Positions 44,077-53,693 of a stretch of 64,000 nucleotides of DNA are shown one piece after another. The stretch covers positions 1-64,000 of the forward strand of contig CAXEND010000001.1 in the NCBI GenBank assembly GCA_963997635.1, in the 5' to 3' direction. This DNA comes from GCA-2728135 sp002728135 (GTDB lineage Bacteria > Pseudomonadota > Alphaproteobacteria > UBA828). The position numbers and the translations under genes are program-made. The notes beneath the pieces were generated by a model. That model was not told where the DNA came from and searched no databases. It saw only the letters and a list, made by a program, of their open reading frames with translations. Position 1 is the first letter of the stretch, and the number at the start of each line of letters is the position of its first letter.

Positions 44077-44544
44077 TTGAATTTGTATAGACAAGGAGTA
44101 GGAATAGTTCTTATTAACACTAATAAACAGGTCTTTACTGGTCGACGCATGGATATGTTAAAAGATGTTTGGCAAATGCCGCAGGGAGGTATTAATGATA
44201 AAGAGGATAGACTTTCTGCTGCATATCGTGAGCTTGAAGAGGAAACTAGTATAAAACCTCATATGATTTCTATCATTGCACAAACCAAGGATTTACTCAG
44301 TTACGACTTTCCTGAAAATTTGTCAAAAAATGTAATGGGAGGAAAGTTTTCCGGGCAGCAACAGCGTTGGTATCTTTGTATGTTTTTAGGCTCTGAATCT
44401 GATATTAATGTAAATACTAAAGATCCTGAATTTGATTCATGGTGTTGGATGGATCCAGAGGAATTAATTGTTCAGATAGTAGATTTTAAAAAATCAGTTT
44501 ATAAAATGGTTTTTAAAGAATTTTCTGAGAAATTAAATAAATGA
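44077..44544 (+). CDS. rppH: RNA pyrophosphohydrolase RppH (Nudix)
   Basis: Removes pyrophosphate from 5' ends of mRNA to start decay. The Nudix box reads GGINDKEDRLSAAYRELEEE (about 31-50), and YRQGVGIVLIN is the usual N-terminus. The start is TTG 44077, five bases after the ctpA stop; a second TTG two codons on is also possible. The 155-residue length is normal. Co-transcription with ctpA is likely. Confidence 0.93.
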   Translation: MNLYRQGVGIVLINTNKQVFTGRRMDMLKDVWQMPQGGINDKEDRLSAAYRELEEETSIKPHMISIIAQTKDLLSYDFPENLSKNVMGGKFSGQQQRWYLCMFLGSESDINVNTKDPEFDSWCWMDPEELIVQIVDFKKSVYKMVFKEFSEKLNK

Positions 44545-44613
44545 AAAGGCATCTAGTAATAATTATTTTGCCAAATCTAATTGTTTATTAGTCAAATATA
44601 GTTTTTTTGGATA

Positions 44614-45429
44614 TTAGGCTGCTTTTTTTTCTAAATGTCTAGCGTATCTCTGGAAAGCAGACCAGCCAACAAATGTAACAACTTTTCCAACATGGCTCTG
44701 TGGTTTTACACCTACAGCTTTCATTGTCATACCTAGACCACGTTTTACATGTTCATATCGATATAATGGGAAAACCCTTTTGGCATATGCATTTATGTTT
44801 TCTGATCTTACATATGGACCTGTAGATCCTGATGCACAATAGTAAGCGTACCCGAGTTCGTCGTCTTGTGCTTCAGCTAGACGGCTAGTTGCTGTAATTA
44901 GACGAGAAATAAAACCAACCTTTTCAGACTTTTGGTATTTTTTCATAGTGGAGTAAAATAATTTATAGTGACGGAATTCATCTGCAGCTATATTTTTACA
45001 GATTTGTCTAAGAACTGGTTCGGAGGTTGAATCCCTCAAGGCACTATAATAAGCTGAAGTTCCAACTTCAACTATACAGCGAGCAACTAACTCACTACAT
45101 CTCGAACCTCTTATAGATTCATTAGCATCAGTTTGAATATCGTGGTTGCTTACAAAGCGATCAAAAGTTGAATCAAAGTCAAAATTGGGATCAGCTAATT
45201 CTGCATATTGCCTAAGAGCTTTTCCATGCTGTATTTCCTCTTGTCCCCATTCTACTGCTGCATTACAAAATTCTGTGTCTCCAGCAAAAACACTACAAAG
45301 GTATTCAGCATAGTCTTTACTATGGTATTCGACCATACTCGCTGCTTTAACAACTGTTACTATTTCAGGATCCAAAAGTGACCTATCAAAATCATCCCAC
45401 CGGATGTCATTTAATTTCCAATTTCCCAT
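44614..45429 (-). CDS. Ferritin-like diiron protein of unknown function
   Basis: A helical protein of 271 residues from ATG 45429; an open frame continues 25 codons upstream, but MGNWKLNDIRWDDF looks like the real N-terminus. Likely diiron ligands are Glu34 (MVEYH), Glu65/His68 (EEIQHG), a Glu in CIVEVGTSAYY and the ExxH in AADEFRHYK, the four-helix-bundle pattern of ferritin-like oxidases and rubrerythrin relatives. The function is not known. It is separated from atpC by 163 bases. Confidence 0.78.
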   Translation of the reverse strand: MGNWKLNDIRWDDFDRSLLDPEIVTVVKAASMVEYHSKDYAEYLCSVFAGDTEFCNAAVEWGQEEIQHGKALRQYAELADPNFDFDSTFDRFVSNHDIQTDANESIRGSRCSELVARCIVEVGTSAYYSALRDSTSEPVLRQICKNIAADEFRHYKLFYSTMKKYQKSEKVGFISRLITATSRLAEAQDDELGYAYYCASGSTGPYVRSENINAYAKRVFPLYRYEHVKRGLGMTMKAVGVKPQSHVGKVVTFVGWSAFQRYARHLEKKAA

Positions 45430-45592
45430 TTTTCTGCCAGATATCTCTAATTTCAAAATAAAAAGCCAATAACTAAAAAATATTGCTATGTTAAAAATAA
45501 TCATAACAAGGATATAGGGAGACGGATTATATGAAAAGTTTTGCGTACGACAAGTCTATCTTAGATTAAAAATCATACTTGGACAAAAAAAT

Positions 45593-45997
45593 TTAATTTT
45601 TTGCTATTTCCATCATTGCTCGAGCGACATTTAAATTGTTTTCTGCTCGTTCTCGCTCAATATCTGTGTTTGCATTATTAACTTCGGTTTCTGCGTTATC
45701 AAAACGTTCTTTTGCCACCTTTTCACTCACATCAGATATTGGTAGAGCCTCGATTGATAATATGGTACATCGTTTGGCAGTTACTTCTGCATAGCCACCA
45801 CTAACAAAATATCTATCTTTTAATTCACCATTATCATGGATTTCGATAACACCAGGACGTACTGTTGAAATAACATTTGCGTGACCAGGAAGAACTCCAA
45901 AATCTCCTTCTGAACCTGGAACTACAACTAATTCTACATCGCCAGTGAAAATAAGATTTTCAGGTGCAACCAGTTCAAATTGAATAGTATCAGCCAT
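45593..45997 (-). CDS. atpC: ATP synthase F1 epsilon subunit
   Basis: A 134-residue subunit of the F1 stalk. The N-terminal beta sandwich (IQFELVAPENLIFTGDVELVVVPG start, GDFGVLPGHANVIS) is clear and a helical hairpin follows. It regulates rotation and ATP hydrolysis. It is the last gene of atpHAGDC, 21 bases after atpD. Confidence 0.96.
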   Translation of the reverse strand: MADTIQFELVAPENLIFTGDVELVVVPGSEGDFGVLPGHANVISTVRPGVIEIHDNGELKDRYFVSGGYAEVTAKRCTILSIEALPISDVSEKVAKERFDNAETEVNNANTDIERERAENNLNVARAMMEIAKN

Positions 45998-46018
45998 TCT
46001 GCCCTCCCAGAGGCCTGA

Positions 46019-47446
46019 TCAAGCTGCTTCCGCTGCCATTTGTTTAGCTTTCTCAATAACTTCGTCTATACCACCAACCATATAAAACGCTGCTTCTGGA
46101 AGGTCATCATATTCTCCATTACATATTGCTTTAAAGCCAGAAATTGTATCTTTAATATCAACTAGCTTTCCAGGTGAACCTGTAAATACTTCAGCAACAT
46201 GAAAAGGTTGGGATAGGAAACGTTGTATTTTCCTGGCTCTAGCAACAGTTAGTTTATCTTCTTCAGACAATTCATCCATTCCGAGAATGGCTATAATATC
46301 TTGTAGTGATTTATAGGTCTGTAAAACCCTCTGCACCTCACGGGCGACCTCGTAATGATCATCACCAATTATGCGTGGGTCAAGCATACGAGATGTAGAG
46401 TCTAATGGATCCACTGCTGGATATATTCCCAGTTCAGCGATTTGTCTTGATAAGACTGTAGTAGCGTCTAGGTGGGAAAAAGATGTTGCAGGTGCAGGGT
46501 CAGTTAAATCATCTGCCGGAACATAAATTGCTTGAACCGAGGTAATAGAGCCTTTTTGGGTGGATGTAATTCTTTCCTGTAAAGTTCCCATATCTGTGGC
46601 TAAAGTTGGCTGGTAGCCCACTGCCGATGGGATGCGGCCTAGAAGTGCTGATACTTCTGATCCAGCTTGTGTAAATCTAAAGATATTATCTACAAAAAGT
46701 AAGACGTCTTGTCCTTCGGCATCTCGGAAGTATTCTGCTTGGGTTAGTCCAGTTAGTCCTACACGTGCTCGTGCACCAGGTGGTTCGTTCATCTGACCAT
46801 AAACTAGAGCAACTTTTGACTTGTCTCCTTCAAGGTCTATAACTCCTGACTCGATCATTTCATGATATAGATCATTCCCCTCACGAGTTCGTTCACCAAC
46901 ACCAGCAAAAACAGAATAACCTCCATGAGCTTTAGCAATATTATTAATTAATTCCATAATAAGCACTGTTTTTCCAACGCCAGCACCTCCAAAGAGTCCA
47001 ATTTTTCCTCCCTTTGCGTATGGTGCCAACAAATCCACCACCTTAATTCCAGTCACAAGCATTTCAGATTCAGTAGACTGGTCTACAAACTCAGGTGCTG
47101 GTGCATGGATCGGAAGTGTTTGTTGGGTGTCAACAGGTCCCCGTTCGTCAATCGGCTCACCTACAACGTTGATAATACGTCCCAACATCTCAGGCCCTAC
47201 TGGGACGGAAATACCTGCACCTGTATCCACAGCATCTGATCCACGGACTAGGCCTTCTGTTGTATCCATTGCTATACATCTAACTGTATTTTCACCCAAG
47301 TGCTGAGCCACCTCTAGGACAAGTCTATTACCTTGGTTGTCCACATGAAGTGCATTGAGAATAGCTGGTAGTTCGCCATCAAATTTAACGTCTACCACTG
47401 CACCCATGACTTGGCTTATTTTTCCGATTGTATTTTTACTAGCCAT
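46019..47446 (-). CDS. atpD: ATP synthase F1 beta subunit
   Basis: The catalytic F1 subunit, 475 residues. The P-loop GGAGVGKT is at 153-160, the catalytic Glu lies in GVGERTREGND, and the DELSEED segment appears as MDELSEEDKLTV near 393. It makes ATP at the inner side of the cytoplasmic membrane. Length and motifs are normal. Confidence 0.98.
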   Translation of the reverse strand: MASKNTIGKISQVMGAVVDVKFDGELPAILNALHVDNQGNRLVLEVAQHLGENTVRCIAMDTTEGLVRGSDAVDTGAGISVPVGPEMLGRIINVVGEPIDERGPVDTQQTLPIHAPAPEFVDQSTESEMLVTGIKVVDLLAPYAKGGKIGLFGGAGVGKTVLIMELINNIAKAHGGYSVFAGVGERTREGNDLYHEMIESGVIDLEGDKSKVALVYGQMNEPPGARARVGLTGLTQAEYFRDAEGQDVLLFVDNIFRFTQAGSEVSALLGRIPSAVGYQPTLATDMGTLQERITSTQKGSITSVQAIYVPADDLTDPAPATSFSHLDATTVLSRQIAELGIYPAVDPLDSTSRMLDPRIIGDDHYEVAREVQRVLQTYKSLQDIIAILGMDELSEEDKLTVARARKIQRFLSQPFHVAEVFTGSPGKLVDIKDTISGFKAICNGEYDDLPEAAFYMVGGIDEVIEKAKQMAAEAA

Positions 47447-47504
47447 TGTCGAATTCCTGTTAATCTATTTTTGTTTTAATATTATATTAAAGTTTATCAT
47501 TGTC

Positions 47505-48404
47505 TTATAGTGCTTCCGCACCCGAAACAATTTCGATTAATTCTTTGGTTATTTGTGCTTGACGTGACCTATTGTATTCTAATGTTACCTTCTCTATCAT
47601 TTCACCTGCATTTCGTGTCGCGTTATCCATTGCACTCATACGAGCCCCTTGTTCGCTCGCGGCATTTTCTAGAAGTGCTCTAAAAACTTGCACGCCTAAA
47701 TTTCTTGGAAGAATATCTTCAAGAATGACTGTTTCATCCGGTTCAAAGTCATAGGCAGATTCTAATTCTTTTTGATCGACATTTTCTTCAGCTTGGTTCC
47801 TATTTTCTTCTAGCGTAAAGGGTATAAGTTGTTGAAAGGTTACTACTTGGCTCATGACAGAATGGAAACGATTATATACTATTGTGCACACATCAAATTG
47901 TTCGTTTTCGAACATTGATGTTAATTGTTCGCCTATTTCTGAAGCTTCCGAATATTCGGGCCCACGACGGCCTATCCCTTGTTTGTGTTCAATAATTAAT
48001 TCTCCAAATTCACGGCGTAGCTGCTCCCTTCCTTTCCTTCCTACAGTATATATCTTAACATTTTTTCCAGAGTTTTGTAATTCCTGTATTTTAAGCCTTA
48101 CTCCACGAACTATAGAGCTATTAAATCCACCACAAAGCCCCCTATCTGCAGTACACACTACAATCAGGTGGGATTTGTCATTACCAGTTCCGGATAACAG
48201 ACGAGGAGCATCTTCTCTACCTGCCATGGCCAAAGCTAAACTTCCTAACATCCTTTCCATTCTTTCTGCATATGGCCGAGCGGCTTCTGCAGCTTCTTGA
48301 GCTCTTCGAAGTTTAGAAGCAGCGACTAATTTCATTGCAGATGTTATTTTCTGCGTCTGTTTTACGCTATTTATTCTTAGCCGAAGTGATTTAAGACTTG
48401 CCAT
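47505..48404 (-). CDS. atpG: ATP synthase F1 gamma subunit
   Basis: The rotating central shaft, 299 residues. N-terminal LRLRINSVKQTQKITSAMKL and C-terminal RMSAMDNATRNAGEMI are the conserved paired helices; VVCTADRGLCGGFNSS is the Rossmann-like core start. It lies between atpA and atpD in the usual order. The length is close to the alphaproteobacterial standard. Confidence 0.97.
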   Translation of the reverse strand: MASLKSLRLRINSVKQTQKITSAMKLVAASKLRRAQEAAEAARPYAERMERMLGSLALAMAGREDAPRLLSGTGNDKSHLIVVCTADRGLCGGFNSSIVRGVRLKIQELQNSGKNVKIYTVGRKGREQLRREFGELIIEHKQGIGRRGPEYSEASEIGEQLTSMFENEQFDVCTIVYNRFHSVMSQVVTFQQLIPFTLEENRNQAEENVDQKELESAYDFEPDETVILEDILPRNLGVQVFRALLENAASEQGARMSAMDNATRNAGEMIEKVTLEYNRSRQAQITKELIEIVSGAEAL

Positions 48405-48431
48405 GCTGTATCGTTTCGATAGGTATTTTAA

Positions 48432-49961
48432 TTACGTAAATGATTTTGTAAATTGATCTAGAATTTCACTTAGTTTTTGCTCACTTTTTTCGCTTAGGGT
48501 CCCAGATTCTCTAATATCTTCTAATACGTCAGAGGCATTTGTGCGAACCTCACTCAAATAAGATTGTTCAAATCTGGTCACATCTGTAGTTTCCACTCCG
48601 TCTAGGTATCCTCGAACCCCTGCAAAAATTGCTACAACTTGTTCCTCGACTGGAAGTGGTTGATATTGTCCCTGTTTTAATAATTCGGTTAATCGTGCAC
48701 CCCGAGCTAAGAGTCTTTGTGTTGCAGCATCGAGATCTGATCCAAATTGAGCAAAAGCTGCCATCTCTCTGTACTGAGCTAACTCTAGTTTTATTGTTCC
48801 TGCTACTGATTTCATAGCTTTTATTTGAGCTGCTGATCCAACACGACTGACTGATAGCCCGACATTAATTGCAGGTCTAATTCCTTGATAAAATAATTCA
48901 GTTTCAAGAAATATTTGACCGTCGGTTATAGATATAACATTCGTTGGGATATATGCTGACACATCACCAGCTTGTGTTTCGATAACAGGTAAAGCCGTTA
49001 AGGAGCCAGAACCATTATCCTTATTCATCTTAGCTGCACGTTCCAAGAGTCTAGAGTGTAGGTAAAAAACATCTCCTGGATACGCTTCACGTCCTGGTGG
49101 GCGTCTAAGCAATAAGGACATTTGTCTATAGGCCACGGCTTGTTTTGATAAATCGTCGTATATAATTAGTGCGTGCATACTGTTATCACGGAAATATTCA
49201 CCCATAGTACATCCGGTATAAGGTGCAAGAAATTGTAATGGTGCAGGTTCTGAGGCTGTTGCAGAAACTACTATGGAGTATTCCATAGCACCCTGTTCTT
49301 CCAGAGTTTTTACAAGTTGTGCAACTGTTGAACGTTTTTGCCCGACGGCCACATATATACAGTATAATTTTTTCGATTCATCATTACCAGCATTGACTGA
49401 TTTTTGGTTGATAATTGTATCAACGGCAACAGCAGTTTTGCCAGTTTGTCTATCCCCAATAATTAGTTCTCTTTGTCCTCGTCCTACAGGTACTAAAGCA
49501 TCACATGCCTTCAATCCAGTTTGCATAGGCTCATCCACTGATTGCCTTGGGATGATACCTGGTGCTTTCACATCTACTCTTCGTTTTTCATCACTTTCTA
49601 TTGGTCCCTTACCATCTATCGGATTTCCAAGTGCATCTACTACACGACCAAGCAAGCCTCTGCCTACTGGAACTTCCACAATGGCACCAGTCCTTTTAAC
49701 CACATCACCTTCTTTGATGTCTCTGTCTTCTCCAAAGATAACAACACCGACATTATCTGTTTCCAAGTTTAAGGCCATTCCTTTGATACCTTGTGGAAAC
49801 TCCACCATTTCACCAGCTTGGACGTTATCTAGGCCATGAACGCGAGCAACGCCATCGCCTACCGATAAAACTTGGCCGACTTCAGCAACATCGGCCTCAG
49901 TGCCAAAATTTGCGATTTGCTGTTTAAGTATTGCCGATACTTCGGCGGCCCCAATATCCAT
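48432..49961 (-). CDS. atpA: ATP synthase F1 alpha subunit
   Basis: The regulatory nucleotide-binding subunit, 509 residues. The P-loop GDRQTGKT lies at 169-176 and the signature region with ISVSRVGSAAQ-like sequence (GLSVSRVGSAAQIKAMK) near 365. It begins two bases after atpH ends. All domains are complete. Confidence 0.98.
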   Translation of the reverse strand: MDIGAAEVSAILKQQIANFGTEADVAEVGQVLSVGDGVARVHGLDNVQAGEMVEFPQGIKGMALNLETDNVGVVIFGEDRDIKEGDVVKRTGAIVEVPVGRGLLGRVVDALGNPIDGKGPIESDEKRRVDVKAPGIIPRQSVDEPMQTGLKACDALVPVGRGQRELIIGDRQTGKTAVAVDTIINQKSVNAGNDESKKLYCIYVAVGQKRSTVAQLVKTLEEQGAMEYSIVVSATASEPAPLQFLAPYTGCTMGEYFRDNSMHALIIYDDLSKQAVAYRQMSLLLRRPPGREAYPGDVFYLHSRLLERAAKMNKDNGSGSLTALPVIETQAGDVSAYIPTNVISITDGQIFLETELFYQGIRPAINVGLSVSRVGSAAQIKAMKSVAGTIKLELAQYREMAAFAQFGSDLDAATQRLLARGARLTELLKQGQYQPLPVEEQVVAIFAGVRGYLDGVETTDVTRFEQSYLSEVRTNASDVLEDIRESGTLSEKSEQKLSEILDQFTKSFT

Positions 49962-49963
49962 TT

Positions 49964-50521
49964 TTAAATCCCTTTCATCGCAAGCTCGATATTATCAAGC
50001 TTTGTACGTATCGAATTATCTATCATCCTCGAACCAACCATAATTTTTAGACCGCCTATAATAGCAGGGTCAACTAGTGTTTCGAGGGCTACATCGCGTC
50101 CAACAACATCTTTTAGTGCAGCACGAACAGCGGCTTCATGCTCAGGCTTTAACGGTTTAGCAGAAGTTACTTGTGCTGCTACCTCACCCTTATGCTCTGC
50201 CACCTTGTGATGGAAGTTCCTAATAACAGTTTCTAGAGCGAAAAGTCTTCTCTTATTTGCCATTACACCTAAAAAATTTCTCACAAGCAATGAGATTTTG
50301 AGATTTTCTGCTATAGAATCTATCGCTTTTCCCTGTTCTTTTCTACTTATAACAGGGCTTCTTGTAAGTCGATTAAGATCTTCAGATTCGTTCAATAGGC
50401 TTGCTAACGAGTCTAGGTCAGACCTTATGGTGTCTAATTCTTCTCGTTCTAACGCCAACTCAAAAAGTGCAGTTGCATATCGCTCAGCAATTTCACTTGA
50501 GCCTGTTGTTTGGGCAGTCAC
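49964..50521 (-). CDS. atpH: ATP synthase F1 delta subunit
   Basis: The peripheral-stalk connector, 185 residues. IAERYATALFELALE at the start and DPAIIGGLKIMVGSRMIDNS near the end are characteristic. It starts at GTG 50521 after AAAGGGAG. It opens the F1-only operon; in alphaproteobacteria the F0 genes lie elsewhere, so none are expected here. Confidence 0.96.
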   Translation of the reverse strand: MTAQTTGSSEIAERYATALFELALEREELDTIRSDLDSLASLLNESEDLNRLTRSPVISRKEQGKAIDSIAENLKISLLVRNFLGVMANKRRLFALETVIRNFHHKVAEHKGEVAAQVTSAKPLKPEHEAAVRAALKDVVGRDVALETLVDPAIIGGLKIMVGSRMIDNSIRTKLDNIELAMKGI

Positions 50522-50716
50522 TTAATTTTGTCTCCCTTTGTCATATTAGCCATACTAAAAAGTATAATTTGTTCTCAAACTAGTTAATATTCTAATACTT
50601 ATAAGCTGTAATTTGCTCCAAAGAAAGGGATAGGTAACATACTGATACTTTCCGCGCAACTACCTGGAGCTATACATTAAATATTAATGTCTAATGATAT
50701 TGTTGATATATGCAAA

Positions 50717-52942
50717 CTAGAGGAAAGAATGGGGGTCAACATCTATTTGGATACGAACACCTTCGGTATTTCCAATCTTTTTTAACCAAGTTTTGAGGGG
50801 GGGTTGAAGTCGTTGTGAATCTTTCCCTTTGATTAATATTCTATAGCGATATTTTCCTCTTAAAATAGACAGAGATGCTGGCGCAGGACCTAAAATAGAG
50901 ATATCTGGGATATTCTTTGTATTTGAACGAGCTATTGATGTAAGGAGTTTTGCCGTTTTTATTACTTTTTGTTCATCTTCTCCCGAAAATATAATTGCTA
51001 TTAGACGACCGTAAGGTGGCAAAAAGTTTTTAGCTCTTGCAGCAGCTTCTTCCTTTAAAAATGCACTCCGTTTTCCATCGATAAGGCCCTTCATAACAGG
51101 GTGTTCTGGCATATAGGTTTGAAGCATAACATTCCCCTCATGTTCCGAACGTCCAGCTCTACCCGAAACCTGGTTCAATAAATGGTATGTATGTTCAGCA
51201 GCACGAAGGTCTGCTCCTGCTAAACCAAGGTCTGCGTCTACTACACCTATTAGAGTAAGCATTGGAAAATTATAACCTTTGGCAATAACCTGCGTGCCAA
51301 TGACTATGTCAACTTCACAAGATTCAATCCGCTTTAAAATTTTTTCGGCTATTTTTGGGGACACCATTGTATCGCTCGTAGCTATTTCAATACTGGCAGA
51401 TGGATAAAGAGTCTCCACCTCTTCTGCTAGTCGTTCAACTCCAGGTCCGCATGGTTTTAGTGTTCCAGTTTCTCCACAATTTTTACACTGATTTTGGCGG
51501 GTTTCAGAGTATCCGCAATGATGGCAATTTAAAGTATTTTTTACTCGATGTTCTACAAGCCAAGTGGAACAATTAGGACACTCTATACAATAACCACATG
51601 CTTTACATAGTGTTAACGGTGCATAACCCCTACGATTTAAAAATAATGCTGCTTGGTGTTTTCTATCTAATGTATTTTTAACAGCTAATTGAAGTGGTTC
51701 TGAAAGCCAACAATTTTTCTTTAGACTTTGTTTGCGCATATCTATTGCCTCAATTTTTGGCAATTTTGCTGCACCAAAGCGACTTGGAATAAAACAATGA
51801 TTGTATCGTTTGTTTTCAACATTTTTTAAGGTTTCTAGAGATGGAGTTGCGGATGCTAAAACTACTGGTAAATTTTCCATTTTACCCCTTGCAACAGCCA
51901 TATCTCTTGCATGATAAATTACACCTTCTTCTTGTTTGTATCCAGGGTCATGTTCCTCATCAACAATTATTAGACCCAAATTTTTAAATGGCAACCATAG
52001 TGCTGAACGAGCTCCAACCACTATTGAAACATTGCCTTCAGCGGTAGCTTGCCAAGTTGCACCTCGATATTTAGGAGTAATTTCTGAGTGCCATACAGCT
52101 GGCTCTACTCCAAAGCGATCTTCAAATCGAGATAGCCATTGTGTTGAAAGTGCAATTTCTGGAAGCAAAACCAAAGCTTGTTTTCCAGCAAGGATTGATG
52201 CGGAAAGTGCTTCGAAGTAAACCTCAGTTTTTCCAGATCCAGTGACACCCTCTAGAAGGGTTACCGAAAAAGAATCCTGTTCTACTAATTTTATAAGCTG
52301 CTTTGCGGCTTTACTTTGTAAAACAGATAGATTTTGTTTTTTCAAATACGCATTATGTGTTCTGAATTGCATTGATTCAGGGCGAATAACTGCCTCAAGA
52401 CAACCGTTTTTTTCCAATCCTTTAACTACACTATTGCTAACTTTAGTAATGTCATGTATCTCAGAAAAAGTTTTTGGGATTCCATTTGATAAAGCACGAA
52501 TTACCTGTTCGCGAGCCTTAGTCATTTTCTGGGGTTTTGTTGTTGTTAAATTGTAAAATTTCTGGGTTTTATTAGTGTTGCTTAGAGCAGATGAATTTAA
52601 AATCATTCGTAAAATTGATCCGCGCTCAGCAAGCGTATATGAAGCTACCCAATCTACTAGGTCTCGCAAATCTTCTTTGATTGAGGGGAGCTTTAGTATT
52701 GACTCTACAGCTTTTACTTTCCCAATTGGGAGTTTCTTGTTCGAATTTTCCCAGATAACGCCAGTAGTGATCCTATTTCTCAGAGGAATTCTTACTAAGG
52801 AGCCAATTTCAAAATTAAAATCTCTTGGAACAATATATTCATATAAATGGTTTATTGGCACTGCAGGTAACACAGCAACATGGGCTCCATCAACCATGAT
52901 TTGTTTGGACAATATTTGAGTTGTAGCATCTGATGATTCCAT
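50717..52942 (-). CDS. priA: Primosomal replication restart helicase PriA
   Basis: A 3'-5' superfamily 2 DNA helicase of 741 residues that reloads the replisome at stalled forks. Walker A is VTGSGKTEVYF near residue 236, Walker B/DEEH is IIVDEEHDPGYK, and the Zn-binding insert has CKACGYCIECPNC and CHHCGYSE...CKNCGE. QVSGRAGRSEHEG is motif VI. The start may be at Met16 instead, as the first 15 residues look unconserved. Divergent from the aldolase gene. Confidence 0.95.
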   Translation of the reverse strand: MESSDATTQILSKQIMVDGAHVAVLPAVPINHLYEYIVPRDFNFEIGSLVRIPLRNRITTGVIWENSNKKLPIGKVKAVESILKLPSIKEDLRDLVDWVASYTLAERGSILRMILNSSALSNTNKTQKFYNLTTTKPQKMTKAREQVIRALSNGIPKTFSEIHDITKVSNSVVKGLEKNGCLEAVIRPESMQFRTHNAYLKKQNLSVLQSKAAKQLIKLVEQDSFSVTLLEGVTGSGKTEVYFEALSASILAGKQALVLLPEIALSTQWLSRFEDRFGVEPAVWHSEITPKYRGATWQATAEGNVSIVVGARSALWLPFKNLGLIIVDEEHDPGYKQEEGVIYHARDMAVARGKMENLPVVLASATPSLETLKNVENKRYNHCFIPSRFGAAKLPKIEAIDMRKQSLKKNCWLSEPLQLAVKNTLDRKHQAALFLNRRGYAPLTLCKACGYCIECPNCSTWLVEHRVKNTLNCHHCGYSETRQNQCKNCGETGTLKPCGPGVERLAEEVETLYPSASIEIATSDTMVSPKIAEKILKRIESCEVDIVIGTQVIAKGYNFPMLTLIGVVDADLGLAGADLRAAEHTYHLLNQVSGRAGRSEHEGNVMLQTYMPEHPVMKGLIDGKRSAFLKEEAAARAKNFLPPYGRLIAIIFSGEDEQKVIKTAKLLTSIARSNTKNIPDISILGPAPASLSILRGKYRYRILIKGKDSQRLQPPLKTWLKKIGNTEGVRIQIDVDPHSFL

Positions 52943-53033
52943 TCGTTAAAATAACACGTAGACTCGAGATAATAACAGCCCTGATTCAATAATTGATAAG
53001 GGAAAGTACAAACAATTTTTAAATGAGGGATAC

Positions 53034-53693
53034 ATGAAATTTTTTGCAGATACAGCTAATATTGAGGAAATCAAAGAGCTTGCAGAAACGGGTTTGCTTG
53101 ACGGAGTGACTACAAATCCGTCGTTAATTGCAAAGACTGGACAAGATTTTATTAAAACCATAGAGAATATCTGCTCTTTGGTTGAAGGCCCTGTGAGTGC
53201 GGAGGTTACAGCATTAGATCATAAAATGATGATTGTTGAAGGAGAGAAGCTAAGTAAAATTGCTCCGAACGTTTGCATAAAAGTTCCATTAACTTGGGAT
53301 GGCCTAAAAGCTTGTAAAGCACTTTCTTCAAGTGGAATAAATATAAACGTAACTCTTTGTTTCTCAGCCACTCAGGCACTTTTAGCTGCCAAAGCAGGGG
53401 CATCTTTTATTTCACCATTTGTTGGCCGTCTGGATGATATATCTGGTAATGGAATGGGACTAATAGAGGATATAGTAAATATTTTTAATAATTATCCAGA
53501 TACCCTTAGTACAGAGGTTTTAGTAGCTTCTATTAGAAGTCCGTTACATGTATTAGAGTCAGCAAAACTGGGTGCTGATGTAGTTACAGTTCCTCCAAAT
53601 GTATTAAAAATGTTGGCTTCACATCCACTAACCGATAAGGGATTATCATCATTTTTGGCTGATTGGGAAAAAACAGGTCAAAAAATAATTTAA
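53034..53693 (+). CDS. Transaldolase/fructose-6-phosphate aldolase family protein (TalC type)
   Basis: A 219-residue small transaldolase. It begins MKFFADTANIEEIKELA with GLLDGVTTNPSLIAKTG and carries the Schiff-base Lys in CIKVPLTWDGLKA near residue 86. FISPFVGRLDDISGNG and VASIRSPLHVLESA are family motifs. It acts in the non-oxidative pentose phosphate route or as a fructose-6-phosphate aldolase; sequence alone does not choose. The last 31 bases overlap the longest xerC frame. Confidence 0.93.
   Translation: MKFFADTANIEEIKELAETGLLDGVTTNPSLIAKTGQDFIKTIENICSLVEGPVSAEVTALDHKMMIVEGEKLSKIAPNVCIKVPLTWDGLKACKALSSSGININVTLCFSATQALLAAKAGASFISPFVGRLDDISGNGMGLIEDIVNIFNNYPDTLSTEVLVASIRSPLHVLESAKLGADVVTVPPNVLKMLASHPLTDKGLSSFLADWEKTGQKII

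Noticed and set aside
49273..49839. Open frame antisense to atpA
   Set aside because: atpA is complete and highly conserved on the other strand; the antisense frame is Ser/Pro/Thr-rich shadow sequence.
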